Positions 13,926-28,800 of a stretch of DNA of 64,000 nucleotides are shown piece after piece; positions within the stretch are counted from its first letter, which is position 1; each line of letters starts with the position of its first letter. The stretch is from Acanthornis magna. Lineage: Eukaryota > Chordata > Aves > Passeriformes > Acanthizidae. Below the pieces are notes generated by a model. It saw only the letters and a list, made by a program, of their open reading frames with translations. It did no database searches and was not told where the DNA came from. Made by a program: the position numbers and the translations under genes. The stretch covers positions 2,465,001 to 2,529,000 of the forward strand of contig JAWUZG010000173.1 in the NCBI GenBank assembly GCA_036785705.1, given 5' to 3'.

Positions 13926-16900
13926 GCCCAAATTCCTATAACCACATGCATTTTCTCACTATTGCCCTTTGGAAGACATCTAGAAATCCTGGGACAGTTT
14001 TGAAGCCAATGGTTTTGGAAACACCTGTCCTTTTGGGGTACAAACCTGAGCACTAATTCCCAGGGACTGTCTGTTCAGCCTCTCCAGCAGAGTGATCTCT
14101 CCCCACCGTGCCAGGATGGACACAGGGCATGCAAGGAGGTAACTTGGAGGGAAAGAGTAGCTGCAGCATAAATCCAGTCATTTGGAAACTACAAGGATCT
14201 CAAGTGCTTCAGGTCCTTTAAGGGCTACCCCTTTTCTATTCTGGCCCTCATAGGCAAGGCAAGAAATAGATTTGGTTTAATGGCTGGACTGAGGGTTGCT
14301 GAAGGATGGCGTGTGCCCAGCAGGATGCGTCTCAAACTGCTCATCTCTCTGTACTGCCTGTTAATGGCTGAATCCTTCTTCATCTCAATCCCACAAAATC
14401 TTTAGTATGTGCTTAACTTTCTGAACTCTGAGGAGTCCCTCTGACTTCAGCACAGCTACCCCTGGTGCAAAATTAAGTGTAGGCATAAATCATTGCAGGA
14501 CTGAGCCTGGAGTGCACAGTGGTGAATAGTTTCTCTTCAGGAAAGCATTTATTTCCTGAAGGCACTGTTTCAGCTTGGAGTTTTCACATATTTGGGTTAT
14601 ACTGAGTCAGTTGGGAAGCAGAATTGAAGGACAACTAGAAATGTCCAAAATACACATTACCAAATGCAATATTTTCAAACTGGGGTCATAGAACCACAAA
14701 GGAATTCAGATGCCACAACAATGTCTCAAAAAAAAGTGTCAAAGAAGTTTGTACTTTTCTATCTCAGCTCAAATGACCAGAGCAATCATCTGGGTAGAAG
14801 AAGATCAGAGTTTGAATTTCCTCTTTGCTTGTAGGTGTGAATGTGAATTTAAGTTTCCAACACCTTGAGGAAATTGTATCTTAAACAATGGACTGTGGAA
14901 CCTGGAAAGGTTGCATAAGGCTAGGTTTGTGAATCCAGTCCTCTTGTGATTTTAGTGCCCACTTATAAATGTGAAATATATGTTGAAAGTTACTAATTTA
15001 AAAAGAAAAAAAAAAGGAGAAAGAAATATAGGGGGAAAAAATAAAAAGTTAAAAAGAGAATAATGTTCCATATTTCCAGAGTGTTTAAAAGCAAGGTCAT
15101 GTCACTTAGTCATATCTTGTTCTATGACTGGAACAAACAATAAAAAATTATTCCCAAAGATCCAGCTGTGACAGTGGTGACTCCCAAGCAGTACTTTAAG
15201 GCACTCCCAGTGTCTCAATGTTAAATATTTATCATAGTCCTATAAAACTTTATATTCATTGTGCTGCTTGCTTGTTTTACCTGGCCCTCAAGGAACAGAG
15301 GGAATTCTATATTTGCTTCCCCTTTCAAGCACATCAAACCTTTTTTATTCATTATACCTCTATTAAGCTGTGAGTCTCCCCAGTTTCCCATAGATTGTCA
15401 CTAAGTCATATCGGTGCCAGTGCAGAAACCCCAGCTGAGTCCACTGATGTCAGTCAGAAAAGGGATGGAAAAAAAAATTACCGAAGCCCAGAACTCTTAT
15501 AATTACTGGAGTTAGCAAGACAACCCTTAGTCATGTTGCTCATGTTGAATTGCAACTTTCTTTTCTGCATTTGCATGTTGATTGTCAATGCGGCTTATCT
15601 GTATAGTGTCATGCATATTGCCAGCATGACACAAATAAACGAGCTAATGAATAAATAATGGCAATCAATAGAAACAAACATAGGATTGACTGACCTCCTC
15701 ATTGTTCTCACTGAATGAGATGCCAAAAGTAATCAAGCAGCATAAATTATAAAATATAAGTTCAGCATTAAGAAGTCATTGTTTCAATGTTTTAAGGAAA
15801 CTGTGGTGTGAATAAGGCAATGTTTTGCCTATAAAACATTTACACAGGTTTGTTTTGCCTTCAGCAAATGTCCATTTCATCTCTCCCTGAAGTTAAAAAT
15901 AAGGTTCCTGGTGTAGAATGGCTTCCAAAATCTTTCAAAATGGTTTCTAGAAAACAGAAAGTGTTCACAATTTTTTTTTATCATAGTGAAATTTTCTCCT
16001 GTAAGGGGTTGACCACGGAAAAACATTTTTTATCCATTTTGCCAAGGACCTGAGGACTTAAAACACTTATGTTTGTCAACAGACACTTTCTGCAAGCGGT
16101 GAATAGTGAAAGACTCCTATGGAAGTAGTTATTCTTGAAATAACATTGAAATAACAGTTTTCAACAGATGCACTACTTCTTCTACTATGTGCTTTTAAAC
16201 ATTCCCACTCCTCTTGAATCTTTATATCCCCCCTTCCTTTTGTCTCTTTCATATAAATACACAGAGAAGCCCTGTTTTCTTTTGCAATGCTTGCCACAAA
16301 CCAGCTTTAACTCAGTGACCCAGCTACTCCTCAGTTTCTTTATCTTCTTCCTATCACTAATGACCCATTGCTGCTATATTTACATACAAGGAGAAATCAC
16401 ACTGAGAGCCACTATAGCAGTAGAAGATTTTTTGCAGCATCCAGCACAAAGGAACCATGACGCCCAGACTTGGCACAGACACATTTAAAAAACACAACAA
16501 ACAAACAAACTTAAAAGAAACCCCAATCCAATCAATAAACAATTAAAAAACAAACCCAAAAAATAAAACCTCCAAACACAAAGAACTGTATGAGCAAGGT
16601 GCCTTGTACCTCCTCTCCACCACTGGGTGCCAAATTGTGTTTTATTAGCCAAAGAAGAGTCCAGTAGACAAAACCCAAAAGATTACAAAGGCCTGTGTTG
16701 TAGCCGTGTTCTGTAGTGCCATATGATAATTTACAATCTGTGTATATTGAGATAATACCACGGGGCATTTTTCTCTAGTAGAATGCATATCTATTGTTAA
16801 GTAACTGATGACAAAGGCTGGCACATTATTAAAGGCTGGACTGAGTTCAGAATTTAATATTCTCCTCGCATTTCAAGCAATTTTCAATGTCCACAACTGT

Positions 16901-17869
16901 CATCCAACATTGTTTCCAAGTCGCAATTCAGTGGGAGAAAAATAGCGATCCATGTAGGGCTTCACAGTGACACATCTGTTATGTTATTTATCTTAAGTGT
17001 GAAGACAGGAATGAACCAACTTCCAGCCTCATGAATCAGAACGGAACATAATAGAAATTAAAGGGAGAAGAGAAAGGGACAGCATCTTTGTGTGAATGTA
17101 GGTTAATGGAATATCATGTGAAACTGCTTTTGCCAGAATTACTCTCTCTGATTGCTTCCAAGTCTACTTATCATGATGTAAATCAGAAGGAGTTTCATTA
17201 AGTGAATTGACTCACTTTGGCCCAAACAGCTGTAAAAGTGATCTAAATGAGGCACAGTATCACTGTGAGGGATCAGTTGTCTGAAGCCTTTCCATGATTA
17301 AAATGGTGGAACAAGCACTCTAACCTTTTGGACCTGGAATAGGTTTGTCTTCCAAGGCAGCTGCCCAACACTGTTTAAATTTTTAAAAAACATTTCCTCC
17401 TTTACACTTCTGTATTTTGGGCCTTGCCCTTCCCACCCCTTGCCAGCAGTCCCCCCACACAATTTCATGGAACTTCCAAACATTTCCTGTGGAGAAAAAA
17501 ACCCAAACTTTCTGAACTCTATTTTGCTTCGGGGCATCTAATCTTGAAAGTTATGTGTGCTGTTAAAAATTGGCTTTCAAATCATGGAACGAGGCCTTTA
17601 GGGATACTTTCTTTCTCTCTTTTTTTCATTTTTTTTCCCCTCTTCATAAGAAGTTTCAGAGCTGCAGAGCCTCAAGCCAAAAGAAATAGTTGTACAGGCA
17701 AGTTTTCTACAGAACAAGAGGCATGCTGGGGTGCTCGCTAGAGGCTATTTTACCCTCCCGCATTCGCATGCCTCCCACAAGGATCCACGTAGCAGATATG
17801 AAAATGAGTACATGAACTCTTGGGTGAACTCTAACATTGTCCTCGCTTCCTCCTCTCGTCTTGGCCATT
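13926..17869. other. Unassigned stretch, one conserved-looking AT-rich segment
   Basis: No gene or RNA is recognised. A segment at about 15560-15720 has closely spaced octamer-like and TAAT-type words and may be a regulatory element (see findings). An A/G-rich run lies at 15001-15060. Confidence 0.45.
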
Positions 17870-18265
17870 TCATGGAATCATGGAATACTTTGAGTTGGAA
17901 GGGATCATAATGATCATCCAGTTCAAACCATCTGCCAAGGCAGGGACATTTTTCTCTATCTGAGGTTGTTCAGAACTCCATCCAGCCTGACCTTTGACCT
18001 GTCCAGGTTTTGGGCAGGCACAGCTTCTCTGGGCACCTGGTGCCAGGGCCTCACCACCCTCACAGGGAAGAATTTTTCCGTAATTTCTCATCTAAACCTA
18101 CTCTCTGTCAGTTTGAAGTCATTCCCTCTTGTCCTGTCACTCCAGGCCCTTGTAAAAAGTCTCTCTCCATCTCTTTTGTCAGCTCTCTTCAGGTGCTGGA
18201 AGGGCACAGTTTGGTCACCCTGAAGATTCTCTTCCCCAGGCTCTGCTGGGGTTATGATTTTCATC
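17870..18265 (-). repeat. CR1 LINE fragment
   Basis: A minus-strand CR1. It contains ATGGAATACTTTGAGTTGG, CATCCAGTTCAAACCATCTG, TTCTCTGGGCACCTGGTGCC, CACCACCCTCACAGGGAAG, CCCTCTTGTCCTGTCACTCC and TTCCCCAGGCTCTGCTGG in the expected order. About 395 bp remain, without coding capacity. Confidence 0.9.
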
Positions 18266-18496
18266 CAGCCAGGACTGGACTTTTTCAGGATGTGTTGATA
18301 TTTGTGGGAATAAAGTCACTGCAGTTCCTGATGTGTTTTAACCTGGCTGTTAATGCCACATAGATGCTTGCTCACTTCTTCCCTCTCAGTGGGGTGGGGG
18401 AAAGAATTGTGGGGGAAAAAAAAAAACCCCAGTAAAATTTGTGTGTTAGGGGTCGTTTATTAAGACAGAAAAAGTAAAGATCATAGTAGTGATGAT

Positions 18497-18497
18497 A

Positions 18498-18533
<36 letters not shown>
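18497..18533. repeat. (ATG)n microsatellite
   Basis: An uninterrupted run of ATG/GAT trinucleotides, about 12 units, followed by AT-rich AATAGTAATA-type degenerate repeats. Translated on the minus strand it gives a spurious poly-His frame. Confidence 0.95.
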
Positions 18534-20269
18534 TAATAATAATAGTAATAACAGTAGTAACACCAACAAAACAAAAGAATTAGATACAGAAAAAGTGATG
18601 AAATTATTCATTACTTGCCATTTCCTTACTGACAGTTATTTAGAAACCAGAGTTCTTCCCCACAAATTACTAGATCACTACTTTTTCTTGGTGTTATGTG
18701 TGACAGAGAGAAGGCTTTGCTTCTGCTTGTGTTATTTCTTCTTTTTCTTCCACAGAAGGCACTACACATATATAGACTATGCTCTTCCCTACACCTTAAG
18801 GCCAAAAGAGATCACTATTTCTCTCTGGCATGACCTCCTCTGGCATTAAAAATAAAGCCTTGAGATTTTGCATTGTAGCTCTGAAATGGTAAAATTTAAT
18901 TGGAGAAGATGAATGAATGCTGCCAGATTTCACATTAAAAATGGCTTCTCAAAGATTCAAGCACAAAGGGAAGAGCTTAAGTTAAGTATTTCACACACCA
19001 AACAGGCTGTTAGATAGAAGACTTTTACTTTGGTACTATTATCATATTTATTTATTTTATATTACAGTACTGCCCCCAGTTGTGCCTTTGTAATAAGAGA
19101 CAGATTCCCTTTCCCTCTCCTTTCCTGACTCTGAGTGATTGCAAACAAAGGCACTGCCCATGCCAAGCTTCACACCCCTGGTGAGTCTCACACTCTGCAT
19201 GTTTCCTCTGAAGACCACAACTGTACCCAGACCAATGCAGACGATGGCACAGCGATGTGCCTGTGCCCACACAAGCACAATTGTACAGCTGGTGGGAAAG
19301 TTTAAGCACTTACTCGTGTGTTTCTATACTGTTTTCACAGAGAATTCACAAATTGTTTCTTTTCCTGGTAGTTAAACCACAGAAATTCCCTGGCTGGCAG
19401 AGCTCACAGCCATCACTGATCTGAATACTGGAAGGCAAGCACAGCGGTCAGGTGTGAGATGTTTATTCATGTTTCCCCTTCCCAATAACCCACAGGGACA
19501 GAAGATAAACTTTATTTCATACACTGATGAGCCCTGGCACAGGGCAGATGCCTTTCTTGCCCCCAAGCCACCAGCCAGCGGCACAACAAATGGGAAAATG
19601 CATTTCTTCAGCTCCGGGGTCATGCTGTTTGTGTGGTGGTCTGTCCTGCATGAGTGAACCAGAGTACAAATATGCCTTTTTTTTCTCTGTGCACTGATCT
19701 CTCGTTTACCTTACCTACACAGAAGGTTTTTCAAATGCACTTAAAAGGTATTAACTTGTAGTTTCCTTACAACTCTCCAGTCAGGCTGCTGAGCAATTAA
19801 TTGAATACTTTCTTTTCAGAAACTCAGATGGAGACTCCAAGGACTAAATCAACCTAAGGTGCAGAAATTTGTTCTACCACAGCTAATTATCCAATGAAAA
19901 CTCTCAGTCCAGCAATATATCTGAAAACAGAGTGCTTGGAAAGCCAACCCAGTGTTTCAGTCTACTTATAATATAAAGCTTCACTATAGCCAACGTTGTT
20001 AAGAGGTTTTTATGGTATATAGCATGAAGTTTTGGTCTTTAATTACTCCTTTAATCTTTGCTGGGCTTGTTCCTGAGAACAAGTTACACTCCTGCTTTTT
20101 ACAGGATAAACAGCTTCCAGGAATACATCAGACTGCCACAGGGGTCAGAGAGTACATTTATTGAACACCGCTCTATTTCAGCCTAAATACTGACTGATCT
20201 GGTTTTGTTTAGTCAAAGTGTAATTAATATAACTAATTAATGGCTGACCACCCAAAAATGATTTCTTTC

Positions 20270-20293
20270 TTTTTTTTTTTTTTTTTTTTTTTT
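20270..20293. repeat. poly(T) tract
   Basis: An uninterrupted run of about 24 T, preceded by TTTC. No associated retroposed body was recognised on either side. Confidence 0.95.
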
Positions 20294-21576
20294 GGCAGAC
20301 TAGTTATACACATCCTCATTTGTTTCATGTGGTTCTTCGTCTACCTGGGCAGGTCAGCTATTTGGAGGGTTGTTAAATCCCTATATGTTAATACGAAAAT
20401 TATGCAAAATAATGTTAAATATGTGTTAATATAGGGATTATGTTAAATTTCAAAAACATACTGATTCTGCCCACTGATGCTGTCAGACGGACAGCTCATA
20501 GGACTACAGCATTTATTTTTTTATTACACCTTCAAATGACAGCCAGGAGTCCAGGTGACACTGACTCATATCACAAACCCACATGAGGTTCTCAAAGATA
20601 AGGTACTTTCTCTAAGGTCCTGCAGTATGGCAGGGAGACAGTTTATTTCATAATGGCATGACTTGCTCCCAACTTCTAGTGAACCATGGAGGAGCAACTC
20701 TACTTTTTCTGAATACCTTTCAAAATGAGCTTGAGATTCTGGGTAATGGGAGAATGAGGCCTTGTTGTAATTATAGAGCTTCCAATAAGAACAGAACTCT
20801 TGTTTGCCATATATCCCCAAGCTACCATTAGCAGAAGACAAACATAAAAGGAAAAAGGGATATTTACTAAATATTTAGCATTTGATTCTGAAACAGATAC
20901 CTTGGTTGATAATTTTCTACATTTTTTCTCCCTCCACCTCAGCTTCCATTTTCAAGCAAAGGGCACATTAATTCCCTCATGGAAGAGGGCTCTGATCTGG
21001 AGTGATACCCCCTTACAGACTTCTCCTTGGGACTCAAATATTCTCCTCAACCAGGAGGATTTCTCAGGACTACAGAAATGCCAACAAGCCTTGAGCACAG
21101 CAAATTAGAAATATGCCCTTGCCTGCAACACAATTTTTGGAACCTCAGTCACCCTTTGGAAGGAAGGAAGGTTTTTCTTGCCAGAAAGTCAATCATTCAT
21201 GCATAACTTTTGTTTTCTCAAAATCTCTATTTCACATGCAGTGATGGCTGACCTGTATTCATGCATGCAAGTGAGACTTCATGCATGTGGTTAGCTCTTA
21301 ATTCTTGGACAAGGTTCTTGGATTAGGATTTGACAGTTTGCTGGAGTGCTGACACTTCATCCTGCTTCGACCAATATCTGCCTGTTGTAAAGTCATTGTG
21401 CAATGCTAGAAAGTCCCCAGCTGGTCACCAGAGGCACATGGACCACATCAGATCCCTGCATTGGATTGGACTGGGATTTAGAGTGGGGCATGGTCAACAC
21501 ACTGATTTTCTGGAACATGCTGAACTTCGTAGGGAAAGAAGTATTAAGAGGTTCTTACTGAGAGGCGGCATATGAT

Positions 21577-21675
21577 GGAAGGAAGGAAGGAAGGAAGGAA
21601 GGAAGGAAGGAAGGAAGGAAGGAAGGAAGGAAGGAAGGAAGGAAGGAAGGAAGGAAGGAAGGAAGGAAGGAAGGA
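21577..21675. repeat. (GGAA)n microsatellite
   Basis: An uninterrupted tetranucleotide array of 99 bp, nearly 25 units of GGAA. Each unit contains an ETS-family core (GGAA). The array is perfect, suggesting recent expansion or high instability. Confidence 0.98.
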
Positions 21676-22790
21676 CTGAGAAGAATATTTGTGGCATTGT
21701 TCAAAAAGAAGCGGTGGACTTCCACTGAGGGACTATCGATTATGACTAAGAAAATAAGATAGAGAAAATGAGTCTGAGGAAATAAAAGCAGAAGTGGAAG
21801 TAATGGAAGCATATATCACAAAAAGTATATGCTGATAGCTGATAGATGAATTGATTGGCTTGACAGCACTGAAGGCAAAAACTGTAAACCATGAGGATTA
21901 GTAGACCAGACTCACTAATGCAATGATTCTGTAGTGGTTTTCCTCTGACCACCAATCCAAAAGAGCTCTGGAAGCACATGGCAAATGCTCTCTACAAATG
22001 CATTAAAGAGTAAAACATATTAAATTTTGTCTCATACAGCAGCCCAAGTTGCCTGTGATCAGCTTATTTGAATTGCTGGGGCTAACTGAGTTCATGAATT
22101 GTTTGTGTGTTTATTCAAATGAGTTTTTCACTCTAAGAGTAGCCTTCCCTGCAGAGCTGTCTGAATGGTGGTCATCAATACTTTGTGTAGGTATTTTTAT
22201 TCTTAGAAATTGTTTGCAGCCTGGTATTGATTTTTGAAAATTGATTTATTTACAGACATTCACTAAGCAGCTTTGACCGAGAGTTTCTGGAGTGTGAGGC
22301 ATTCATGAATGGCACCTACTCACTACAAAATGTACATTATGTGTCATGTTTTACTTCAATCATAGGGTACTGTCCCCAGACTGGTCAGTTTAAATGCAAT
22401 TAGTGACTGGATGGTTGAAGAATAAAGACCTGTTTTGAATCATGAATGACATATAAATATTCAGAAAAGCTTCTTTTGGGGAGCGCAAGGGACCTGAAAA
22501 CAGACTCAGAACAGACTGCGGTCATTCACACACTCATGAATAATGTTACGAGACCTCAGAGGAGCAGAGGAGTATATCCACATACTAATATGTGCCTAAC
22601 CTCATTTTATTATTCCAAGGCCTCTAATCTAACTCAGAGGGAGATCATTTACATGAAAGAGTCATTAGATAAAGCACATAAACAGCCTTTGAAAGAGAGA
22701 TGAACACACAGATCTGCCTCCTTTCCAAAGCAGGCATCTGACACGGTAGATTTGAGACCTCTACACTCAATTGATGTCTCTTTCAGACTC

Positions 22791-22813
22791 AAAAAAAAAA
22801 AAAAAAAAAAAAA
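22791..22813. repeat. poly(A) tract
   Basis: A run of 23 A preceded by CAGACTC and followed by TTTGAATC. No retroposed gene body was recognised upstream. Confidence 0.95.
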
Positions 22814-25800
22814 TTTGAATCATTTTCTCATCAGCTTCGCCGTTTTTTTCACCAAAAAAGAGTGCTAAATTTAATGTAGTGTAATCTTATGTCTGCTGAG
22901 CTCCCTGTAGGAGCCACAAGGTCTGTTTTGAATCTGTTAAGGTAAACATGAACTCAAACGTAGGCTTCACATGGAGCCCTGTGCCCCAACAAGTCGTTTC
23001 TAGCTTCATTTATAAAGGATGTGCAATATCAGTGGCTCTTCTTCCTTCACCTACCTTATAAAGAAAGAAAGGACTCTTGTGTTATAAAACATTACTGTAT
23101 TTTAGAACACCTGCAGAAAAAGAAAATTAGATACTGAGAAGACTGTGGGGTTTTCTTCCTAAAGAAGTCATTGATGGAGTTCACGCTTATTCAATATTAG
23201 CTGGCAGTTCAGATAATATTTTCAGAGTTGAAATTTTGATTCTGTTCTGAGGAAAGGAACAACTCAGTATGATTGAGCAGGTTCTATCAAAACAAAGTGA
23301 TACAGTCAGGGATACAGTCAGCATTCAGCTGACTGCAAATGATGTCTCTGTCTAGATACCTGTGAAAAATGGCAGCGCAGAGAAGCAAATCTATAAAAAT
23401 CAGAGTCTTACCCAGGGGAGGCAATTGAGATCCACAATATACAGTCATCTGCTGAGTCATTTCCAAAGCTTTTCTTTTTCTCACCAGAGGCAATTGGGTT
23501 AAATGGTAACCTTCTTATCAAATTGTGAAATATTAATTTAAAAAAAAAATGCAAAAAAACCCAACCAACAAACATAACCCACATGACAGCACTTTTAGGG
23601 CCAAACTTCCCAAGGGTTGTGATGATAAGATTATGATAAGGATATCTAGAAAAGAAATAATCTAAACTAATGAGATTAAACACAGTGAGATCATCCATTG
23701 ATGAATTTATCCCACGACCAAGAACAATGTAATGGGATTAACGACAAGGATTTTTGATGATAATAAGATGTGGGCTGATGCCTGAGAGAAAGTTCGGTGG
23801 TTGCCACAACTGCAGCGAGTCCCATGTGCAAAGACAACACAGCAAAGCTTAATTGGCAAAATGCCTTGTGGTGAAGAGATGCCTTCGCTATCATTTTATG
23901 GGAAAGCTCTGCAGAATTTAACAGAAAACTGCAACCTCTCTTTCGGTATTATTTCTTCTTTCTGACTGGCTCGTGTAAATGAAACAGAAACTCTGTACCC
24001 GTGGCAAAGCTTTTTATAAAGCTGAAGCATTCTCCCAACTCACGTGCTACTGAATAGAGGTCTTTGGACAGACTCCTTTACCCTTGCTTGGTGAGACCCA
24101 CACGAACTACATCACCTGGGGATGTTTCCAGGAGAAGCTCCTTGGGGAACACATAAAGGCTGTGTGACACAGAGAGGTCCCCTATGAGCAGGACTATGCT
24201 GGTCTCAGGGTGAAATTCACCTCACCTTGACGTGAGCTGATCACCCCAGGTCCTCTCTGTGGCTGGTGAAGAGAAATAGGGTGTGCTGTAGAAGCTCGTT
24301 TCACCAGCATCAGATGTTTGATTTGGGATGGTATCACTTGTCTTTGAAAACATCCATCTTTTTGAGCACAGAGTGAAGAATCCAGGTGTATTTTTTCAGG
24401 TGATGATGAAGGGTCGTTCTGTCACTCGCCTCTTTCTCCAATATGCTAAGTAAACTTGATCAATGTGATTAGTACTGTTAGTGAATGATATTACTGAAAA
24501 ATACCCCAAAACCCTAGGTTTCTAATTGCAAAATCTGTGAAATGAGGCAATCTCACAAAAGCTCCTGGTCTGATTAAAAGAAAGACACCATTTGGCTCCA
24601 GAAAGAGAACAACTGAGAAAAAACGATAACATAACACTAACAAAGCCCTAAAAATATTGGACAGCTGAACTCAGAGAGACCCTGTAACTTAATTATCCTA
24701 TTTTATTCATGGGGAAACACAGATGTCAAAAGATGACATGGTGAGCACTGTGAAATTATTGGTAATAACTTTTAGGAAGTTCTTCTACAGGGACTCATCA
24801 GTTAGAAGAACATCAACATATAAAATATAACTACGTCCACTCCAAAGCAGGATGGGGGACTCCTAAAACACTCTGTTTTAATGGAATCCATTCAACAGAA
24901 AAGCACAGTAGCAAGTAGCAATCAGAGAGTGCATACAGCTACATAGACAGCAAAAGGAAAAAAAATGTTGGCATGTATGTGCTTTGAAATTTTCCACATA
25001 GCTAGGTTTTCATAAAGAGAGGCCACACAGACTCTATTGAACCCAAATGATGTGTCTGAAACAGCTCATGTACAGAGAGCTTTCAGGGAATGTGTTTTAC
25101 TCTTTTCAAGATTATATTTATGTTTATGTTCCTTACATGTACTTAAAACTCCACATCTTTTTCTATTGTCTTTGCTTGTTTTAGACCAAACCCAATTCTT
25201 CAAATAATTAACATTTTTAAAACTCAGAAATCCCATATATGTACTGGCTTGCATCTGAATTTCAGCCTAATCATATCTAGAATAATCTTATTAATAATCT
25301 TAAAGTATTTGCTAACTCTATCATCCATTAACTTTTTATGGTATGTAAACACGTTTTACTGACATATTCAGAAAACACATACAGAGGGACTAACTAGGTA
25401 TGGGAGCAAGGGAGATATCCTTAATTTGTAATTTCCTGTTATTGTAAATTATGCCTGCTCTGCATCTTTATGGCTGCCTTCCATCTTGAAATGTTACTAC
25501 ATTACTTTTCTGTTAGCTTATGCACCTTGAATGTTGTAAAAGCTACCTTAGGTCAATAAAAAATACAATGGCATTGTGTCAATCTGCACAACAGAGGAAT
25601 TTCTATCGAGCAAACAAGCGAAAACACAACTGCACCATGTTGTGATTAACTGAAGATATTAACCAGAAAATTAAAAGTTAGGGTTTTTTTTCTCCGTTCT
25701 TAGTTATTACCAGTAGTTTAATTTATAGAGGAGTTAATTTGATGTTGTCTGTAGTCATGTAAAGAGGCTGTCCGTGCAAGAAGTGAGACTGGCTTGGATT

Positions 25801-28800
25801 GTTTCCATGAGCATGAGTTACCTGTGATTATCCTAAATGCACAACCACTGAACAGATATTGCCACAAAGTAAGTCCTTTTATTTATGAGAAAACATAGGT
25901 AAAATGTGTGTGTGGGGGTTTGTTTGATTTTGTTTGTTTGCTTGTTTGTTTGTTTGTTGGGAGATTGTTTTTGGTTTTGTTTTTGTCTTTGTTTTTTGGT
26001 TGGTTGTCCTTCTTTTCCCCACAGCGAAGAGTGTGACAACAGGGAAAACCTGAAGTCATCCCTCCCCAACACGATGTAGGTGAATTAACTCAGGGGCCTG
26101 CTGGCCCAGAGCTACACAATTTTAACAGCTTTGGCTGGTTTTTTCTTCTCTGCATTTGCATAACCACATCATGAACCCAGTCTAGATTACATCTGACTTC
26201 TCAAGCAAATAACTCACAGAGAGAGGTGCTGATTTCAGCCCCTATTGTTGGTTCAGATTTGAAGGTAGAATTTTACAGGGAAAGTAAAATTTTGAAAATA
26301 AATTCCCCACAGGGCCATCAGAATGGACCAAAAGTTGAGCAGAGAGGAAGTCATCATGTCAGTGATGGGAATATCAAAGGGTAGAGATGGGAAAATCTCA
26401 AGGCCAGCGTGGGTATTTTTTTTCTTTTCTACTGAATTTTGCTATATGTCTGGGAATAAAATATTTTCTCCAAGAATCCACAATCCAATTTACCATTTTG
26501 GTAAATATGGTAATCTGATTCTAAGCTCATCTTACACACAGCAGATAAATAAGCAATCATAAACTATGTCACCATAAATAAGAGCATTATTGAGCTCAGG
26601 CAATGAAAACCAATCAATAGATGACACTCATCCCCAGTGAAAGCAACTGCTAATGCTCTGTGGTTCCTGGTGGATACTCTGTCATTGTGTTCTAAAACCA
26701 CAAGGAATTCCCTGTGTCATCAGCAGTGACCACTTGATTGCTGGTGAATTAGAAAATTAGGAGGGCTAAGGGTGCATCTGAATTCCAGAGGCTCATTAAT
26801 TTCACCCATTTTCCAGTGAGGGAGACCACCTGGTTTTCTTGTGGGTTTGGACAGGTTCAGAGAAGGAGAATCGGGACTTTTTCTGCAGTTTAAACATATA
26901 CGTGATACCAGAGAATGATGGGGTTTGCTCTTCCAACCACAAAAAGGAAATTTAGAGCTGATTACCAGTGGGGAGAAAAAAATTATTGAGCTGATTAGCA
27001 GTCACATATTTATATCTATTTCTCTGGTTATTTCAGTCAAAAATTGAAAGCCCAAGGAAAACTCTAGTTTTTCCAGAACTGTTATACTTCTTAACATTTC
27101 CTAGATTGAATATAGCCCTTTTTTAAAAGAGTAAATGTTTCTATTTCAAAGTAGCTCTATTCATTTTTCATGAGACAAGCTTTTTGAACATGAAGGGTTC
27201 CAACTTGAAATGAATAATTTTATCTATATTTGAAAAAGCTATTTCATTCAACTTGAAAACCCATATAATACCCCCCCAAACCCCCTCATCCCCAGTATTT
27301 TTTATAGAGTGAAATATTTTTAATGAATAAGAAGTTTCAGCAAACTGAAAAATATATATGACAATTGTGCATTTCTACGATTTTTCCCATGATGGATACT
27401 ATGCTGACTACTATCAGATGCATTAAATCAGGCTCATTTACTCCAAAAGTGATCAAACTTCATTTAAACAATGCAATTCCTTTTGAAAGCATTACAGGGG
27501 AGAAGAACAACAAATTCAAACCATTCATTTCTCTCTTGCTTAATGAATTATTGATTTGTGCTTCCCTGTTGAATGATAGTGCTCTGATGTGATAAACATT
27601 GATTTGAAACTTTGTACAAATATTGTATATCATCAGCATGTTATGGCAACAGAATAATACATACTCAAATAGAGCTGAAGGGATGGAATGCCCTGAAAAA
27701 ACACACCATGAGGTGCCACAGCTGCGTGCACGTAGGTGTGAGGGTGCATGTGTGAAACAGCAACTGGAAATGAAAGTAATAAATAAATAAATGAAAAAGT
27801 AATAAAGAAATAATATTTAAATAAACTAAATCTGGCGGGGAGGGGAAGGGTGGTGCCATGATAATGATACAGAATTATAGAAAATTTACATTGGGGTTAA
27901 CACTGAACCTTGGAAATGAAAAATAATTACTTTATACTGCTAGTGATTCTTCTAACTTGAAATGTCCTGCAATTACGAGTGCAGAGCTGTCACAGGTTTA
28001 AAGGGAGAGCTCTCTCACACCCTGCTTGTGTTCAGCAGTTTAGCTCCATGCACGGCTATTCACAGCAATGGGAACTACACAGCCAAAAGACAAAAGAAAA
28101 GTGCTGAGAGCAGTAAACATAGAGATAATCCTGTCCACCAAACAATTTTGCATTTCCTTTATGCACCATTTATTTCAGACAAAAAAGCTGCTGAGAGATT
28201 TACGTCAAAGTGATTTCCACAGCTCAGCTGCTCAAGTCTGGGGAGATGATTGAAGCGCTGAGCTACACTTTCCTGGGGACCATTGCATCCCCCTGTCCTG
28301 CCATGCCTAGCAGGGAGAGACCTCGCATGCTCTCAGTTAATTTCTAGCATCAGCTGGGTTGTTTTTGGCAGCCTGGGTGAGGGGAAAGATCCCGTGGTTA
28401 CTGAGAGATGAAGGCACAAATCTCTTTCTGTTTTCCCTTGGGCAGCAGTGGAAACCCAGCGCTGGTCACACCTGAAGTGGGCAGGTTGGGAAGATGTTCC
28501 ACCATCCTTCCTCTGAGCTCTCTGCAACCTCTCTCACATCTGTGGGGGAGACAGCTGTGCTTGGGGCACACAAAGGGCCAAGGCAGTCAGGTCTTTCACA
28601 ATGAAATGCAAAACATCCATATTTCAAGGGAAAACATTCATGTAAAAACCCTCAAATGAGTATGGCTGCACTGGGACAGCGAGTGCTCGTGCTATCATGC
28701 ACTTTCACAGTGAATTAGTCTTGCAGCTAATGGTCTATAACTATTACCCACCAGGGCAGCATTGAGATTTTGCCTACAAGGCTACAAAGGGTGAGGTCTA

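Noticed and set aside
18372..18611. Poly-His frame on the minus strand
   Set aside because: Translation of the (ATG)n microsatellite.
21494..21812. Frames with SFLPSFLP-type repeats
   Set aside because: Pure translation of the (GGAA)n array.
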